NCBI RefSeq assembly: GCF_003075045.1 | Contig: NZ_QCZD01000004.1 | Coordinates: 124,001 to 188,000, forward strand | Source: Maribacter litoralis | GTDB lineage: Bacteria; Bacteroidota; Bacteroidia; Flavobacteriales; Flavobacteriaceae | DNA: 64,000 bases | Direction of reading: 5' to 3' | Shown here: positions 35,530 to 44,321 of the stretch, piece after piece | Numbering within the stretch: the first letter of the stretch is position 1 | Layout of the letters: the number at the start of each line of letters is the position of its first letter | Notes under the pieces: generated by a model | What the model saw: the letters and a program-made list of their open reading frames with translations, nothing else | Database searches by the model: none | Told to the model about the DNA's origin: nothing | Position numbers and translations under genes: made by a program

Positions 35530-36204
35530 ATGCGTTCTTTCTTCGCTCGTTACAAACTCTTTGGAATAGTACTTTTATGCCTATCCATAGTAATTATTTA
35601 TCTTTTTTATAATGCCTTACAGCCCGTAAAACTTTTACCGGTATACTCCCCTGCAATGGTAAATTCTGAATTGGTAGCCGAAGAAATTCAACATGTTAGA
35701 AAGTACCATACCATTGCCGATTTTTCTTTGACCAACCAAAATGGGGAAACCATAACCCAAGATAATTACAAGGACAAAATCTATGTTGCCGATTTCTTTT
35801 TCACTACCTGCCCCACTATTTGCCCTATTATGACCAAGAATATGGTTGACCTACAAAAAGCCCTTGGAGAACATAATGACGTAATGTTACTTTCACATTC
35901 GGTTACGCCAGAAATTGATTCGGTTGCCCAATTAAAAAAATACGCTATTGAAAAAGGCGTTGATGATAGCAACTGGAATTTGGTTACTGGTGATAAAAAA
36001 CAAATATACGAACTGGCACGAAAGTCTTATTTAGCAGTAAAGACAGATGGTGATGGCGGACCATTTGATATGATCCATACAGAAAACTTCATTTTAGTAG
36101 ATAAAGATAGACGTATTCGGGGTTTTTATGATGGCACAAAAAAGGAGGATATGGATAAAATTTTAGCCGATATTGAAATTCTTAAAAAATCTTACGAAAA
36201 ATAA
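35530..36204 (+). CDS. SCO1/SenC family protein
   Basis: A 224-residue membrane-anchored thioredoxin-fold protein. One N-terminal helix (LFGIVLLCLSIVIIYLFYNAL) anchors it to the inner membrane with the domain in the periplasm. The copper or redox motif CPTIC (CxxxC) is near residue 96, and the third ligand His is in MIHTENFILVDKD near residue 182. SCO proteins deliver copper to the CuA site of cytochrome oxidase or act as thiol reductases. No oxidase genes are adjacent, so the client is unknown. A close-set promoter suggests a very short leader. Confidence 0.92.
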   Translation: MRSFFARYKLFGIVLLCLSIVIIYLFYNALQPVKLLPVYSPAMVNSELVAEEIQHVRKYHTIADFSLTNQNGETITQDNYKDKIYVADFFFTTCPTICPIMTKNMVDLQKALGEHNDVMLLSHSVTPEIDSVAQLKKYAIEKGVDDSNWNLVTGDKKQIYELARKSYLAVKTDGDGGPFDMIHTENFILVDKDRRIRGFYDGTKKEDMDKILADIEILKKSYEK

Positions 36205-36258
36205 AAGCCCCCAATACAATTTGTAAAAGAGACTTTTTAAATTCTATAGCATTAGCAT

Positions 36259-37908
36259 TTATTTACATTCTTCTGAATAAGCTTTTGCAATTTTTATCTG
36301 ATCTTCTAGTGTAGATGCAAATTCACCATCTTCTATACGTTTTGCAAGTGTTGGACAACTAGCAAAATATTCTGCATTGGCTGTTTCCGCCTTTTTTTGA
36401 CCCTCTATACCAAAGTAATAAGTATCCACATCGGTTAGATCTTTAAACAACTTTATACCCTCCCCTTGGTATACGCGCTCCATAAAAATGTTATTGTTTA
36501 AATTAAAACCGGTAAGACCGGCATCACCAACCTTTAACAGTCCTTTTTTAGGGTTTACAGGCTCAAATACTCTTTCTTCGATAACAATTTCTTGCACCTC
36601 TTTGCATTTTAATGAAGCATTTTTGGTTTTACCTTTTTCATTTACATAAGTAACCGTAACTCTTTTTGCAGTAGTATCACCACTTATATCAACGATGTTG
36701 CCCTCTTCTTGCTCTTTAGGTGAAAAACGCATTGAAATTTTACCTTCCATTTTTTCACCTCCATTTTTAACAACATAACCCGGTGCTTTCGTAATATTGT
36801 TTGCCTCTGCCGCTTTATTACTGGCGATTGTAGCCAAAATTGGATCAGGAGTATAGCCTTCTGAGTAGATACGTTCACCGCTATTCTCATCATAATTTAA
36901 GGTGTAGGCTTCATAATGCTTTTTATATGCATTTCTTTTTCCTTTTGTTACCCACTTCTTTTCTTCTGTTTCCAAAGCCATTTTCATGTACTTTGATGCC
37001 CCTTCAAAATCTTCTTGCATTAAAGCTACATTATAAAGGTTTATCAATAATCCCCATCCTACTTTTTTACCGGACTTGCTTGATAGGTCATAGTTGGCTA
37101 ATTTATCTTCCCAATAGGTTCTGAACGATTGTAATTGTTCTTTACCTGCTCTTAACTGATCAATATTCGTAAAGGCAGCAGACATTTCTTTAAAAGCCAT
37201 CACCTTTGCTTTGGTCTCATCTTCTAATCCCTCGGTTTTTTTATCTTTTATATAGTAGAACTTTTCGAATTCGGCATTTGCCCTAATATCATAATCGTTA
37301 TACAGTATCGGTACCAATTTTTTAGTCAAAAAATTATCACCAAGGCTCTCTTTTAGATATTCTTGCACCAAATACGGTGTTCCTTTAGCTTGATCATTAT
37401 CATTGGTTACCAAGTACTTTTCTTCTTCATCGAATTTAAAGGTTATAACCTCAGGAATGACTTTACCTTGAGAATCTGCGGTAGGGAGAATAGGTATGCT
37501 ATTGTAATGAACACTTTCTCCGTTATACATGGTAAGAACACTTATGTCTGCACTTTTCTTTGGAACAATAGAAACAGTATAAGTTTCATTTGCCTTACTA
37601 CGTGCAATGGTTAAATCTAAATCCTTAACGGTTAATCCGCTTAAGGCAAATAGAAAATCTGGCGTACCGGTATCTGACGAAAACCTTGTAAAGTCTTGAA
37701 ACTGCAATGCATTTTTATATTCCTCTTCCGTAAAAGGTAAAACGGCATTAGTCCTGTTTGCAAAAGCGCCCATATATGTAATATCATTCTTGGGAACTGG
37801 TTTTTTTGCATAACTAGGTACAGCCACTTTAATAATCTTGCTTTTGGTTGATTGAGCAAAAATGGACACCGTTCCAAAAAGGAACAATACTAGTAATGGT
37901 TTTTTCAT
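36259..37908 (-). CDS. secreted protein of unknown function
   Basis: I do not recognise this family. It is 549 residues with signal peptide MKKPLLVLFLFGTVSIFAQ. The N-terminal half (about 20-200) is beta-rich (NETYTVSIVPKKSADISVL). The middle (about 225-340) is helical and may be TPR-like (LLINLYNVALMQEDFEGASKYMKMALETEE). A second beta region (about 395-500) includes GKISMRFSPKEQEEG and KRVTVTYVNEKGKT. The last 40 residues contain two Cys (FASCPTLAKRIEDGEF and SEECK). It starts 23 bp after the gene at 37932-39026 and is probably co-transcribed. A periplasmic or outer-membrane-associated role is likely; nothing more can be said. Confidence 0.6.
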   Translation of the reverse strand: MKKPLLVLFLFGTVSIFAQSTKSKIIKVAVPSYAKKPVPKNDITYMGAFANRTNAVLPFTEEEYKNALQFQDFTRFSSDTGTPDFLFALSGLTVKDLDLTIARSKANETYTVSIVPKKSADISVLTMYNGESVHYNSIPILPTADSQGKVIPEVITFKFDEEEKYLVTNDNDQAKGTPYLVQEYLKESLGDNFLTKKLVPILYNDYDIRANAEFEKFYYIKDKKTEGLEDETKAKVMAFKEMSAAFTNIDQLRAGKEQLQSFRTYWEDKLANYDLSSKSGKKVGWGLLINLYNVALMQEDFEGASKYMKMALETEEKKWVTKGKRNAYKKHYEAYTLNYDENSGERIYSEGYTPDPILATIASNKAAEANNITKAPGYVVKNGGEKMEGKISMRFSPKEQEEGNIVDISGDTTAKRVTVTYVNEKGKTKNASLKCKEVQEIVIEERVFEPVNPKKGLLKVGDAGLTGFNLNNNIFMERVYQGEGIKLFKDLTDVDTYYFGIEGQKKAETANAEYFASCPTLAKRIEDGEFASTLEDQIKIAKAYSEECK

Positions 37909-37931
37909 AATGGTTTGTTTATATAATTAAT

Positions 37932-39026
37932 TTAGTTGATTACTCTTTTTCTAGTATTATGAATTTCTAGATAGTTTGCGCTATAACTTTCATTGAAACC
38001 CATAGTAGAATCGAACAGTAACGATTGATTTTCTTTTCGACGCATTGCCTTACCCAACTGCTCATTGACCATCATTGTAAACCTAGCTTTATCTGTATAG
38101 GTAAGTGCCAAATTATAATGATAGTGCACCTTGCCAAAATCTTCGCGTAGTGTGTATAGACTTGCTAAATTGGCATGAACATAAAAACGATATGATTCGT
38201 GGTTTTTATAGTCATCAGAAGATCTTAAATCTATAAAAATGGTGGTCAATTCCTCCAGCTCTTTATTAAAGGCATCACGGTTTAAGATATCCTTGTCTAG
38301 ATTTTCTAGTTTTTTGATTCTTTTTTCAATGACCTTTATTTCTTCTCCGGTAATTAATTTCTTTGATTTTGAAATTCCGTAAAACTTGATGAAATCTTGG
38401 GTAAAACTTAAATCAACCAAATCTTTAGAAAACTGGTGAAAGGAAGATATGATTGCCGGTAACACTTGATCGTTTAAGGTCAAAGCCAATTCGTTAGCTT
38501 TATTGGTAGCTATGATATGAACATCTTCTCCCGATAATTCAGATGTAAAAGTGCTGATTGTTTCATTATAGTGTAACGTATCGCTAACTATTATATCATT
38601 TTTATGTAAAACCGATAAACGAACCTGGTAGGCAGTATTTATATTATAGACACCATCTTCACCCGTATACTCATGATACAGCTCTACATCATCCATTTCC
38701 ATTTTTAATAAAAACCCATTCTCGAAAGGAATTTCAGGTTTATGATATTTACTAAAAGCAAATAGCTTTGGAACCAACGGATTGTTAATTGCACTATAAC
38801 CCGCGTTACGAATCTTTAAGTCGCTAAGCCTTAGCTTATCGCCTCTATAATCGTAGGTAATGATCGATCTTTTATTTACACTTGTAGACACACCATACAC
38901 TTCACAGCCAGTTGGCAAAGGATGGGAAGGATAGTTGAATTGCCTTATTTTTAGATAAAAACTATTTGGTTTTTGCCCTGAACATACGCTTGTATAGAAC
39001 AGAAGAAATAATATTGAGAACTTCAG
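37932..39026 (-). CDS. exported protein of unknown function, probable non-ATG start
   Basis: An unrecognised protein. From the TTG at 38918 it would be 328 residues with no export signal. The frame stays open upstream and encodes a clear signal peptide, KFSILFLLFYTSVCSG followed by QK. No ATG, GTG or TTG precedes it; the CTG at 39026 fits best (364 residues), with ATT at 39038 an alternative. The mature part has a beta-rich N-terminal half (YDYRGDKLRLSDLKI, LHYNETISTF) and a helical C-terminal half (IKVIEKRIKKLENLDKDILN, YRFYVHANLASLYTL). It precedes the other unknown secreted protein by 23 bp. The two together look like a small uncharacterised envelope module. Confidence 0.55.
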   Translation of the reverse strand: MKFSILFLLFYTSVCSGQKPNSFYLKIRQFNYPSHPLPTGCEVYGVSTSVNKRSIITYDYRGDKLRLSDLKIRNAGYSAINNPLVPKLFAFSKYHKPEIPFENGFLLKMEMDDVELYHEYTGEDGVYNINTAYQVRLSVLHKNDIIVSDTLHYNETISTFTSELSGEDVHIIATNKANELALTLNDQVLPAIISSFHQFSKDLVDLSFTQDFIKFYGISKSKKLITGEEIKVIEKRIKKLENLDKDILNRDAFNKELEELTTIFIDLRSSDDYKNHESYRFYVHANLASLYTLREDFGKVHYHYNLALTYTDKARFTMMVNEQLGKAMRRKENQSLLFDSTMGFNESYSANYLEIHNTRKRVIN

Positions 39027-39055
39027 TAAATTATTAATGTTGATGGAATTATATA

Positions 39056-39109
39056 GTTAGTTACTAAAAACTAACGGTATATTTTAGAATATATTTTAAT
39101 TCTAAAATA
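39056..39109. promoter_or_regulatory. two inverted repeats between feoA and the divergent secreted-protein gene
   Basis: Repeat A: GTTAGTT (39056-39062) and AACTAAC (39069-39075) with a 6-nt spacer. Repeat B: TATTTTAGAAT (39080-39090) and ATTCTAAAATA (39099-39109), 11-bp perfect arms with an 8-nt spacer. A further half-site-like ATTCTAAAA occurs near 39164, closer to feoA. The TTTTAGA/TCTAAAA element also forms the repeat beside the metal-receptor gene at 57615-57632, suggesting metal-dependent control. Confidence 0.5.
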
Positions 39110-39199
39110 GGGTGCAGTGTAGGTATTACAAACTAGGCTGCAGCATGCAAATTAGGAGTTAATTATTCTAAAAAGTATATGGGATAATATTTTTTCCAT

Positions 39200-39207
39200 T
39201 ACTTTTG
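39200..39207 (+). promoter_or_regulatory. -7 promoter element for feoAB
   Basis: TACTTTTG is an exact TAnnTTTG match 28 bp upstream of the feoA start codon. No good -33 TTG is seen 19-21 bp upstream, which would be consistent with a regulated promoter. Confidence 0.5.
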
Positions 39208-39235
39208 CCTTACTTATAATGAATCTAAATAAAGT

Positions 39236-39481
39236 TTGGAAACTACCGTCGCACATTTAAAGAGAGGTCAAAAAGGAATCATAAAAGAATTTACTCAAGA
39301 CCTATTGCCGATCAAGCTTCTTGAAATGGGTTGTTTACCAGGTAATGAAGTAGAATTGGTTCAGGTAGCTCCGTTAAAAGATCCTATTTACATCAACGTA
39401 AATGGTTCACATATTGCCATTAGAAGAGATATGGCTATTCATATAGCACTTGAAATTATAGAAGACAATGCGGTTATATGA
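39236..39481 (+). CDS. feoA: FeoA family ferrous iron transport protein
   Basis: An 81-residue SH3-like cytosolic protein that assists FeoB. The start is TTG at 39236: an in-frame TAA at 39230-39232 leaves no other upstream start, and the next ATG would remove a third of the domain. Typical FeoA features are HLKRGQKGIIKEF at the N-terminus, KLLEMGCLPGNEVELVQVAPLKDPI at residues 28-52 and HIAIRRDMAIHI near 63. The last 4 bp overlap feoB (ATGA), so translation is coupled. Confidence 0.95.
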   Translation: METTVAHLKRGQKGIIKEFTQDLLPIKLLEMGCLPGNEVELVQVAPLKDPIYINVNGSHIAIRRDMAIHIALEIIEDNAVI

Positions 39482-41670
39482 GCAAACAAATCAATGTAGC
39501 CCTAATAGGCAACCCTAACACCGGTAAAACATCGGTATTCAATCAACTTACAGGATTAAATCAAAAAGTAGGTAATTACCCGGGCATTACCGTTGAAAAA
39601 AAAGAAGGTATTTGCAAGTTGCCCCGTGGTGTAAAAGCCCATATTTTAGATTTACCGGGTACCTACAGTTTAAACACCACTTCTTTAGATGAGAGTGTTG
39701 CCGTAGAATTGTTGCTCAATAAAAATGACAAAGACCATCCAGATGTTGCCATTGTAGTATCTGATGTAGAAAACCTAAAAAGAAACCTACTTCTTTTTAC
39801 CCAGATTAAAGATTTAAAGATCCCTACCATTTTGGTCATCAACATGGCCGATCGTATGGATCGTAAAGGAATTACCATAGACATAGATCTGTTAGAGCAA
39901 AAACTGAATTCTAAAATTGCTCTGGTAAGTACAAGAAAGGAAACCGGTATTGACAGATTAAAAGAGTTAATTGCCGATTACAAGAACCTAAAGAAGACAC
40001 AAAACGTAGATATATCTGTAATTGCCCCAGATTATTTTGAACAGCTTAAAGAGGCTTTTCCAAAAGAAGATATTTATAAACTATGGTTGGTCATTACCCA
40101 AGATGTCAACTTTATGCCATTGAAGAAAACGCTTTTTAAAGACACTTCTTCATTTAGCACCAAATCTAAATCTGAGCTTAAGCGTTTACAGCAAAAAGAA
40201 ACGATTTTACGCTATCAGTTTATCAATGGTATATTAAAAGAAACATACAAAGTTGATGTAAATGCTGCTAAAGGATTTAGGGCTACTTTAGATAAAGTTC
40301 TAACCCATAAAGTATTTGGCTACGCGATTTTCTTTTTAATACTGCTAATGATCTTTCAGGCCATTTACGGTTGGAGCGAATACCCAATGGATATGATCGA
40401 TGGCTTTTTTGCCTCTGCTACAGAGTGGGTAAAAAACACGTTGCCGCCAGGCGTATTTACCAATCTTATAGCTGAAGGTATTTTGGCAGGTATTGGCGGT
40501 ATAGTCATATTTATACCACAAATAGCATTCTTATTCTTATTTATAGCCCTGTTGGAAGAAACCGGCTATATGAGCAGGGTGGTGTTTTTAATGGACAGGA
40601 TTATGCGCCCGTTTGGGTTAAGTGGCAAAAGTGTAGTTCCGCTAATATCAGGTACAGCTTGTGCCATACCGGCCGTAATGGCGACCAGAACTATAGAAAA
40701 CTGGAAAGAAAGATTAATTACTATTCTAGTAACACCTTTTACAACGTGTTCAGCAAGGTTGCCGGTTTACCTCATCATTATTGCTTTGGTTATACCAGAA
40801 GGCAGTTTTTTAGGATTAAGCTTCAAAGCCTTAACACTAATGCTATTGTATTTAATGGGCTTTGGAGCGGCAATACTATCTGCCATGATCCTAAATAAAA
40901 TACTACAAATAAAAAGTAGGTCTTTCTTTGTGGTAGAAATGCCCAATTATAAATTGCCGCTAGTGAAGAACGTTGCTTATACCGTACTAGAAAAGACAAA
41001 AAGTTTTGTCTTTGGTGCTGGTAAAATAATTTTGGCAATCTCTATTGTTCTTTGGTTTTTAGGCTCCAACGGATTCTCTTATGAATTCAAAAATGCCGAA
41101 ACAATAGTAGCTCAAAGAATTGAAGAAAAAGGATATAGCGCCAACAGTGAGGTTTATTTTGAAAACCAATTAGAAGAGCAAGAAAACACGCTTACAAACG
41201 AAGAAGAGGCTTTACAACAGCAAGAGCTACAAGAAAGAGCTCTTAGCCAAGAGATTGCCAGTTATAAGTTGGAACATTCTTATATGGGCTATATGGGTAA
41301 AGCAATAGAGCCAATTGTAAGACCTTTAGGTTATGATTGGAAAATTGGTATAGCCGTACTGACCTCTTTCGCCGCCAGAGAAGTTTTTGTAGGTACATTG
41401 GCTACCATTTATAGCGTTGGTAATGATGAAGAAGAGACCATAAAAAACAGAATGGAAGCAGAGGTTGACCCCAAAACCAAAAAACCGATTTTTAATTTGG
41501 CTTCCGGTATTTCGTTATTATTATTTTATGCATTCGCCATGCAATGTATGAGTACCTTAGCGGTCGTAAAAAGAGAGACCAATTCATGGAAATGGCCTAC
41601 CGGTCAGCTAGTATTCATGAGTCTTTTTGCTTATATTGTAGCATTAATAGCATATCAAATATTAAAATAG
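39478..41670 (+). CDS. feoB: ferrous iron transporter B
   Basis: A 730-residue inner-membrane Fe(II) transporter with an N-terminal G domain. G1 is GNPNTGKTS (residues 11-19), G2 GNYPGITVEKKEG, G3 DLPGTYSL, G4 NMAD near 121. The membrane part has the two Gate motifs, around FIALLEETGYMSRVVFLMDRIMRPFGLSGKSVVPLISGTACAIPA (near 356-398) and ERLITILVTPFTTCSARLPVY (near 408). A Gln/Glu-rich, probably coiled insert lies at about 560-600 (LEEQENTLTNEEEALQQQEL) within a loop before the second membrane half. It is preceded by feoA and followed by a Cys-rich peptide gene, giving a complete feo operon. Confidence 0.96.
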   Translation: MSKQINVALIGNPNTGKTSVFNQLTGLNQKVGNYPGITVEKKEGICKLPRGVKAHILDLPGTYSLNTTSLDESVAVELLLNKNDKDHPDVAIVVSDVENLKRNLLLFTQIKDLKIPTILVINMADRMDRKGITIDIDLLEQKLNSKIALVSTRKETGIDRLKELIADYKNLKKTQNVDISVIAPDYFEQLKEAFPKEDIYKLWLVITQDVNFMPLKKTLFKDTSSFSTKSKSELKRLQQKETILRYQFINGILKETYKVDVNAAKGFRATLDKVLTHKVFGYAIFFLILLMIFQAIYGWSEYPMDMIDGFFASATEWVKNTLPPGVFTNLIAEGILAGIGGIVIFIPQIAFLFLFIALLEETGYMSRVVFLMDRIMRPFGLSGKSVVPLISGTACAIPAVMATRTIENWKERLITILVTPFTTCSARLPVYLIIIALVIPEGSFLGLSFKALTLMLLYLMGFGAAILSAMILNKILQIKSRSFFVVEMPNYKLPLVKNVAYTVLEKTKSFVFGAGKIILAISIVLWFLGSNGFSYEFKNAETIVAQRIEEKGYSANSEVYFENQLEEQENTLTNEEEALQQQELQERALSQEIASYKLEHSYMGYMGKAIEPIVRPLGYDWKIGIAVLTSFAAREVFVGTLATIYSVGNDEEETIKNRMEAEVDPKTKKPIFNLASGISLLLFYAFAMQCMSTLAVVKRETNSWKWPTGQLVFMSLFAYIVALIAYQILK

Positions 41671-41671
41671 A

Positions 41672-41821
41672 ATGGATATTATTCAACACATATTGGTTTA
41701 CATAACTCTAACTATTTCCGTGGGATATTTGGTAAATAAATTCCTGATTCCCAAGTCCCTTTGGTCAAACAAAAAGAGTACTTCTAAAGCTTGTGGCCAA
41801 AATGATTGTGGCTGTCATTAA
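41672..41821 (+). CDS. FeoB-associated Cys-rich membrane peptide
   Basis: A 49-residue peptide starting one base after the feoB stop. It has one helix (IQHILVYITLTISVGYLV), a basic stretch, and a Cys-rich tail CGQNDCGCH at residues 41-49. This is the layout of the FeoB-associated Cys-rich membrane protein family, which sits after feoB in many Bacteroidota. It probably binds iron or helps FeoB at the cytoplasmic face; this is inferred from position and Cys content. Confidence 0.88.
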   Translation: MDIIQHILVYITLTISVGYLVNKFLIPKSLWSNKKSTSKACGQNDCGCH

Positions 41822-41860
41822 ATTCCGTTTTTAAGTTAAAAAAGATGTAAAAGACTCATA

Positions 41861-41877
41861 ACAGTTTCTAAAACTGT
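41861..41877. promoter_or_regulatory. inverted repeat upstream of the carboxypeptidase-like protein gene
   Basis: ACAGTTT (41861-41867) and AAACTGT (41871-41877) around CTA. No T-run follows on either strand, so an operator is more likely than a terminator. It lies about 50 bp before the ATG at 41928. Confidence 0.3.
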
Positions 41878-41927
41878 AACGTTTCTTGGTTTTGTTCGTT
41901 TAGATTGCGTAAGACTAATCTAATACC

Positions 41928-43466
41928 ATGAGCACTAAATCATTTCTCATTACATTTTTTACAGTTTTAATTTTCAATGTATTACCAATTAGCGCACAAA
42001 ATTTAAGTGCTTTTGTGTTGGATAGTATTACACAGCAACCAGTACCCTATGCCACGGTTCAACTAAAAGAAAAAGGGGTCATTACCAATGAAGACGGAAA
42101 TTTCAATTTTATATTGAATGAAACCATACAACCTTCAGATTCACTTATAATATCTTCCATGGGCTATGAAACCTTGTCTAAGCCCATTTCTGAATTCAAC
42201 AGCACCAAAATATTACTTATACCTAAAGCTATTGAACTAAGAGAGGTAATAGTATCCAACAAAAATTATTCAGCAGAAGAAATAATGGATTTTGTAATTG
42301 ATAATTTGGATAAAAACTACAACTACGACCTAGCCAAAAAGAGATTGTTTCATAGATCATCTCATTTTGATAGATGGATAAAAAGTGACTTTAAAGTAAA
42401 GAAATCATCCATAGATATACTGAACCAGAAATTTTTAGATAGCGTCATAACTACGGTACCTAAAGATAACAGCTATTATTCTGAAATCGTAGGGGACCTA
42501 TATGGCAACCCAAGCAAAGAACTATTGAAATTAAATCTATTAAAAGCTTCTAAACTATTTGATAAAAGTAAGGAACTGGATGCCGAAAAACTCGAAGAAA
42601 AATTCAATGAAATACTTCGTGATAATGTAAAAGAAGGGTCTTACTTTAAAATAAAATCTGGATTGTTCGGTACGAAAATAGACACCGAAGAGGTTAGTGA
42701 ATTTTTAGAAGAAGATGTTGATTCTACCGATGTGGCCGCTGCAAATGAACAGTTAGAGAAAAAGAAAAAAGACAAAGAGGAACAACAGAAAAATTATGCC
42801 AGCTGGAAAAAAAATCAACTGAACAACATTTTCAACAACATACCTACACAAGAGGATAATGATTTAAACTTTATTCTAAAATCTAGAAAATACGATTATA
42901 CATTACTAGAATTTACCTATTTAGGCAATGATGCCGTTTATGTAATTACGTTCACGCCAGACGGATCGGCAGATTTTGAAGGTACCTTATATATCAATGC
43001 CGATGATTTTGCCGTATTACAAGTAGACTATAGTAATGTTAAGCCAGTAAAAAAGTTCAAGCTTTTGGGCATTTCAACAAATACCTATTTATCTAAAGGA
43101 AAAATTATATATCAAAAAGGTACAGATGGTAAATACGGATTACGTTATTACGAATCTGAAGTTGGTGAACGTATAGGAGTGAGAAGACCGTTAAAAATCA
43201 TTGAAAAAAACAAGATCGTAAAAGGCAAGAACAAGCAAAATGAATTATCTGGAGATATGGATTTTGTTTTTATAAACGTAGCAAAAAATGAATTGATTGT
43301 ATTTGAATCTGAAAAAATAGCCCAGGGCACTTTCGATGATTTTACAGAAAACAATGCCGTATCACCTACATATATGCCTTCATACGATCCCACATTTTGG
43401 GAAGGATATGCCATAATGGAACCCAATACGGCAATTAAAGAATTTAAATCAACTTCAATTGAGTAA
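41928..43466 (+). CDS. secreted carboxypeptidase-like regulatory domain protein
   Basis: A 512-residue exported protein (signal peptide MSTKSFLITFFTVLIFNVLP, cleavage after ISAQ). Residues 23-105 form a carboxypeptidase-like beta-sandwich (SITQQPVPYATVQLKEKGVITNEDGNF), the module common at the N-terminus of TonB receptors, but no plug or barrel follows. A Lys/Glu-rich, probably coiled segment lies near residues 270-300 (EKKKKDKEEQQKNYASWKK). The C-terminal half is beta-rich (YVITFTPDGSADFEGTLYINADDFAVLQVDY). The function is unknown; surface-structure or envelope maintenance is a guess. Its stop codon directly abuts that of the convergent DUF423 gene. Confidence 0.6.
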   Translation: MSTKSFLITFFTVLIFNVLPISAQNLSAFVLDSITQQPVPYATVQLKEKGVITNEDGNFNFILNETIQPSDSLIISSMGYETLSKPISEFNSTKILLIPKAIELREVIVSNKNYSAEEIMDFVIDNLDKNYNYDLAKKRLFHRSSHFDRWIKSDFKVKKSSIDILNQKFLDSVITTVPKDNSYYSEIVGDLYGNPSKELLKLNLLKASKLFDKSKELDAEKLEEKFNEILRDNVKEGSYFKIKSGLFGTKIDTEEVSEFLEEDVDSTDVAAANEQLEKKKKDKEEQQKNYASWKKNQLNNIFNNIPTQEDNDLNFILKSRKYDYTLLEFTYLGNDAVYVITFTPDGSADFEGTLYINADDFAVLQVDYSNVKPVKKFKLLGISTNTYLSKGKIIYQKGTDGKYGLRYYESEVGERIGVRRPLKIIEKNKIVKGKNKQNELSGDMDFVFINVAKNELIVFESEKIAQGTFDDFTENNAVSPTYMPSYDPTFWEGYAIMEPNTAIKEFKSTSIE

Positions 43467-43853
43467 TTAAATGTAGTTTTTAATAAAACTATAGAGTAAA
43501 AGACACCAACCAACAACCAGAAAGAGTCCGCCAAGCGGAGTTACAGGTCCTAACAACTTTATTTTATTTCCTTTGGATGCAGATATGCACAGACCGTAAA
43601 TACTAAACGAGAAAAGTACAGTGCCAATAATAAAACAATAGATAATAGCTTTTTCTAAACCAGTTTCTAGATTAAGGTTAAAGCTCAACATCAATATCAA
43701 AAGTGCATGGTACATTTGATATTTTACTCCCGTTTCAAAACTATTAAGCTGATCTGCTGTAAACCTTTTCTTTAATAAATGGGCACCAAAGGCCCCGAAA
43801 ACCACCGCTAACAATCCAAATAAAGCTCCAACTAATTGCGATACAAGTACCAT
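43467..43853 (-). CDS. DUF423 membrane protein
   Basis: A 128-residue protein with four hydrophobic helices. The N-terminal GALFGLLAVVFGAFGAHLLKKRF and the C-terminal GPVTPLGGLFLVVGWCLLL are diagnostic for DUF423 (YwdK-like). The biochemical role of the family is not known. It is convergent with the upstream secreted protein, with no base between the two stop codons. Confidence 0.92.
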   Translation of the reverse strand: MVLVSQLVGALFGLLAVVFGAFGAHLLKKRFTADQLNSFETGVKYQMYHALLILMLSFNLNLETGLEKAIIYCFIIGTVLFSFSIYGLCISASKGNKIKLLGPVTPLGGLFLVVGWCLLLYSFIKNYI

Positions 43854-43886
43854 GTTAAATAAAATTTTAGTATCTAAAAAAAACCC

Positions 43887-44309
43887 TTAATTAATTTCTA
43901 TCCTAATTTCGGTATATGAATTAACACTAAAGGCACAATCGTCAAATTTTGGTGGACCAAAAGTTCTCATTTTTGCATTAGAAAAGGCTACCTTTTCCTT
44001 TGGTATGCCCAAAAGGTTAGTATCTAACTTTTCGTTATTATTTTCATCATGAAAAATGGCTATGGCATATTTCCCTTCGGGTAAATTATTTATTGAAAAA
44101 TCTACCTTACCCATTGAAGCCTTCTCTTTTCCAGAGATATATACGCTATCGTCCTTAAGAAAATTGTCTGCTGTTTTGTAAACTGCAAAACAAACATTCC
44201 CAGCATTAGATTGTACCCCATATACTGTTACGGCTACTTTATGCTGTGCATATGACCAAAAGTTTCCTAATAATAAAATAACTACACAAAATAAAAATCT
44301 ATGCTTCAA
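43887..44309 (-). CDS. DUF2141 secreted protein
   Basis: A 140-residue exported protein (signal KHRFLFCVVILLLGNFWSYAQ). The mature domain has VAVTVYGVQSNAGNVCFAVYKT, NLPEGKYAIAIFHDENNNEKLDTNLLGIPKE and a GPPKFDDCAF stretch, the DUF2141 signature. The start is TTG at 44309: an in-frame TAA lies five codons upstream and the signal peptide begins right after it. It follows the PH-like protein gene by 12 bp. The function of the family is unknown; the DENNNEKLD loop could bind calcium. Confidence 0.88.
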   Translation of the reverse strand: MKHRFLFCVVILLLGNFWSYAQHKVAVTVYGVQSNAGNVCFAVYKTADNFLKDDSVYISGKEKASMGKVDFSINNLPEGKYAIAIFHDENNNEKLDTNLLGIPKEKVAFSNAKMRTFGPPKFDDCAFSVNSYTEIRIEIN

Positions 44310-44321
44310 ATTATACAGTTT

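Noticed and set aside
38918..38918. TTG at 38918 as the true start of the unknown secreted protein
   Set aside because: The open frame upstream encodes a signal peptide that fits the neighbouring exported protein, so the longer form is preferred.
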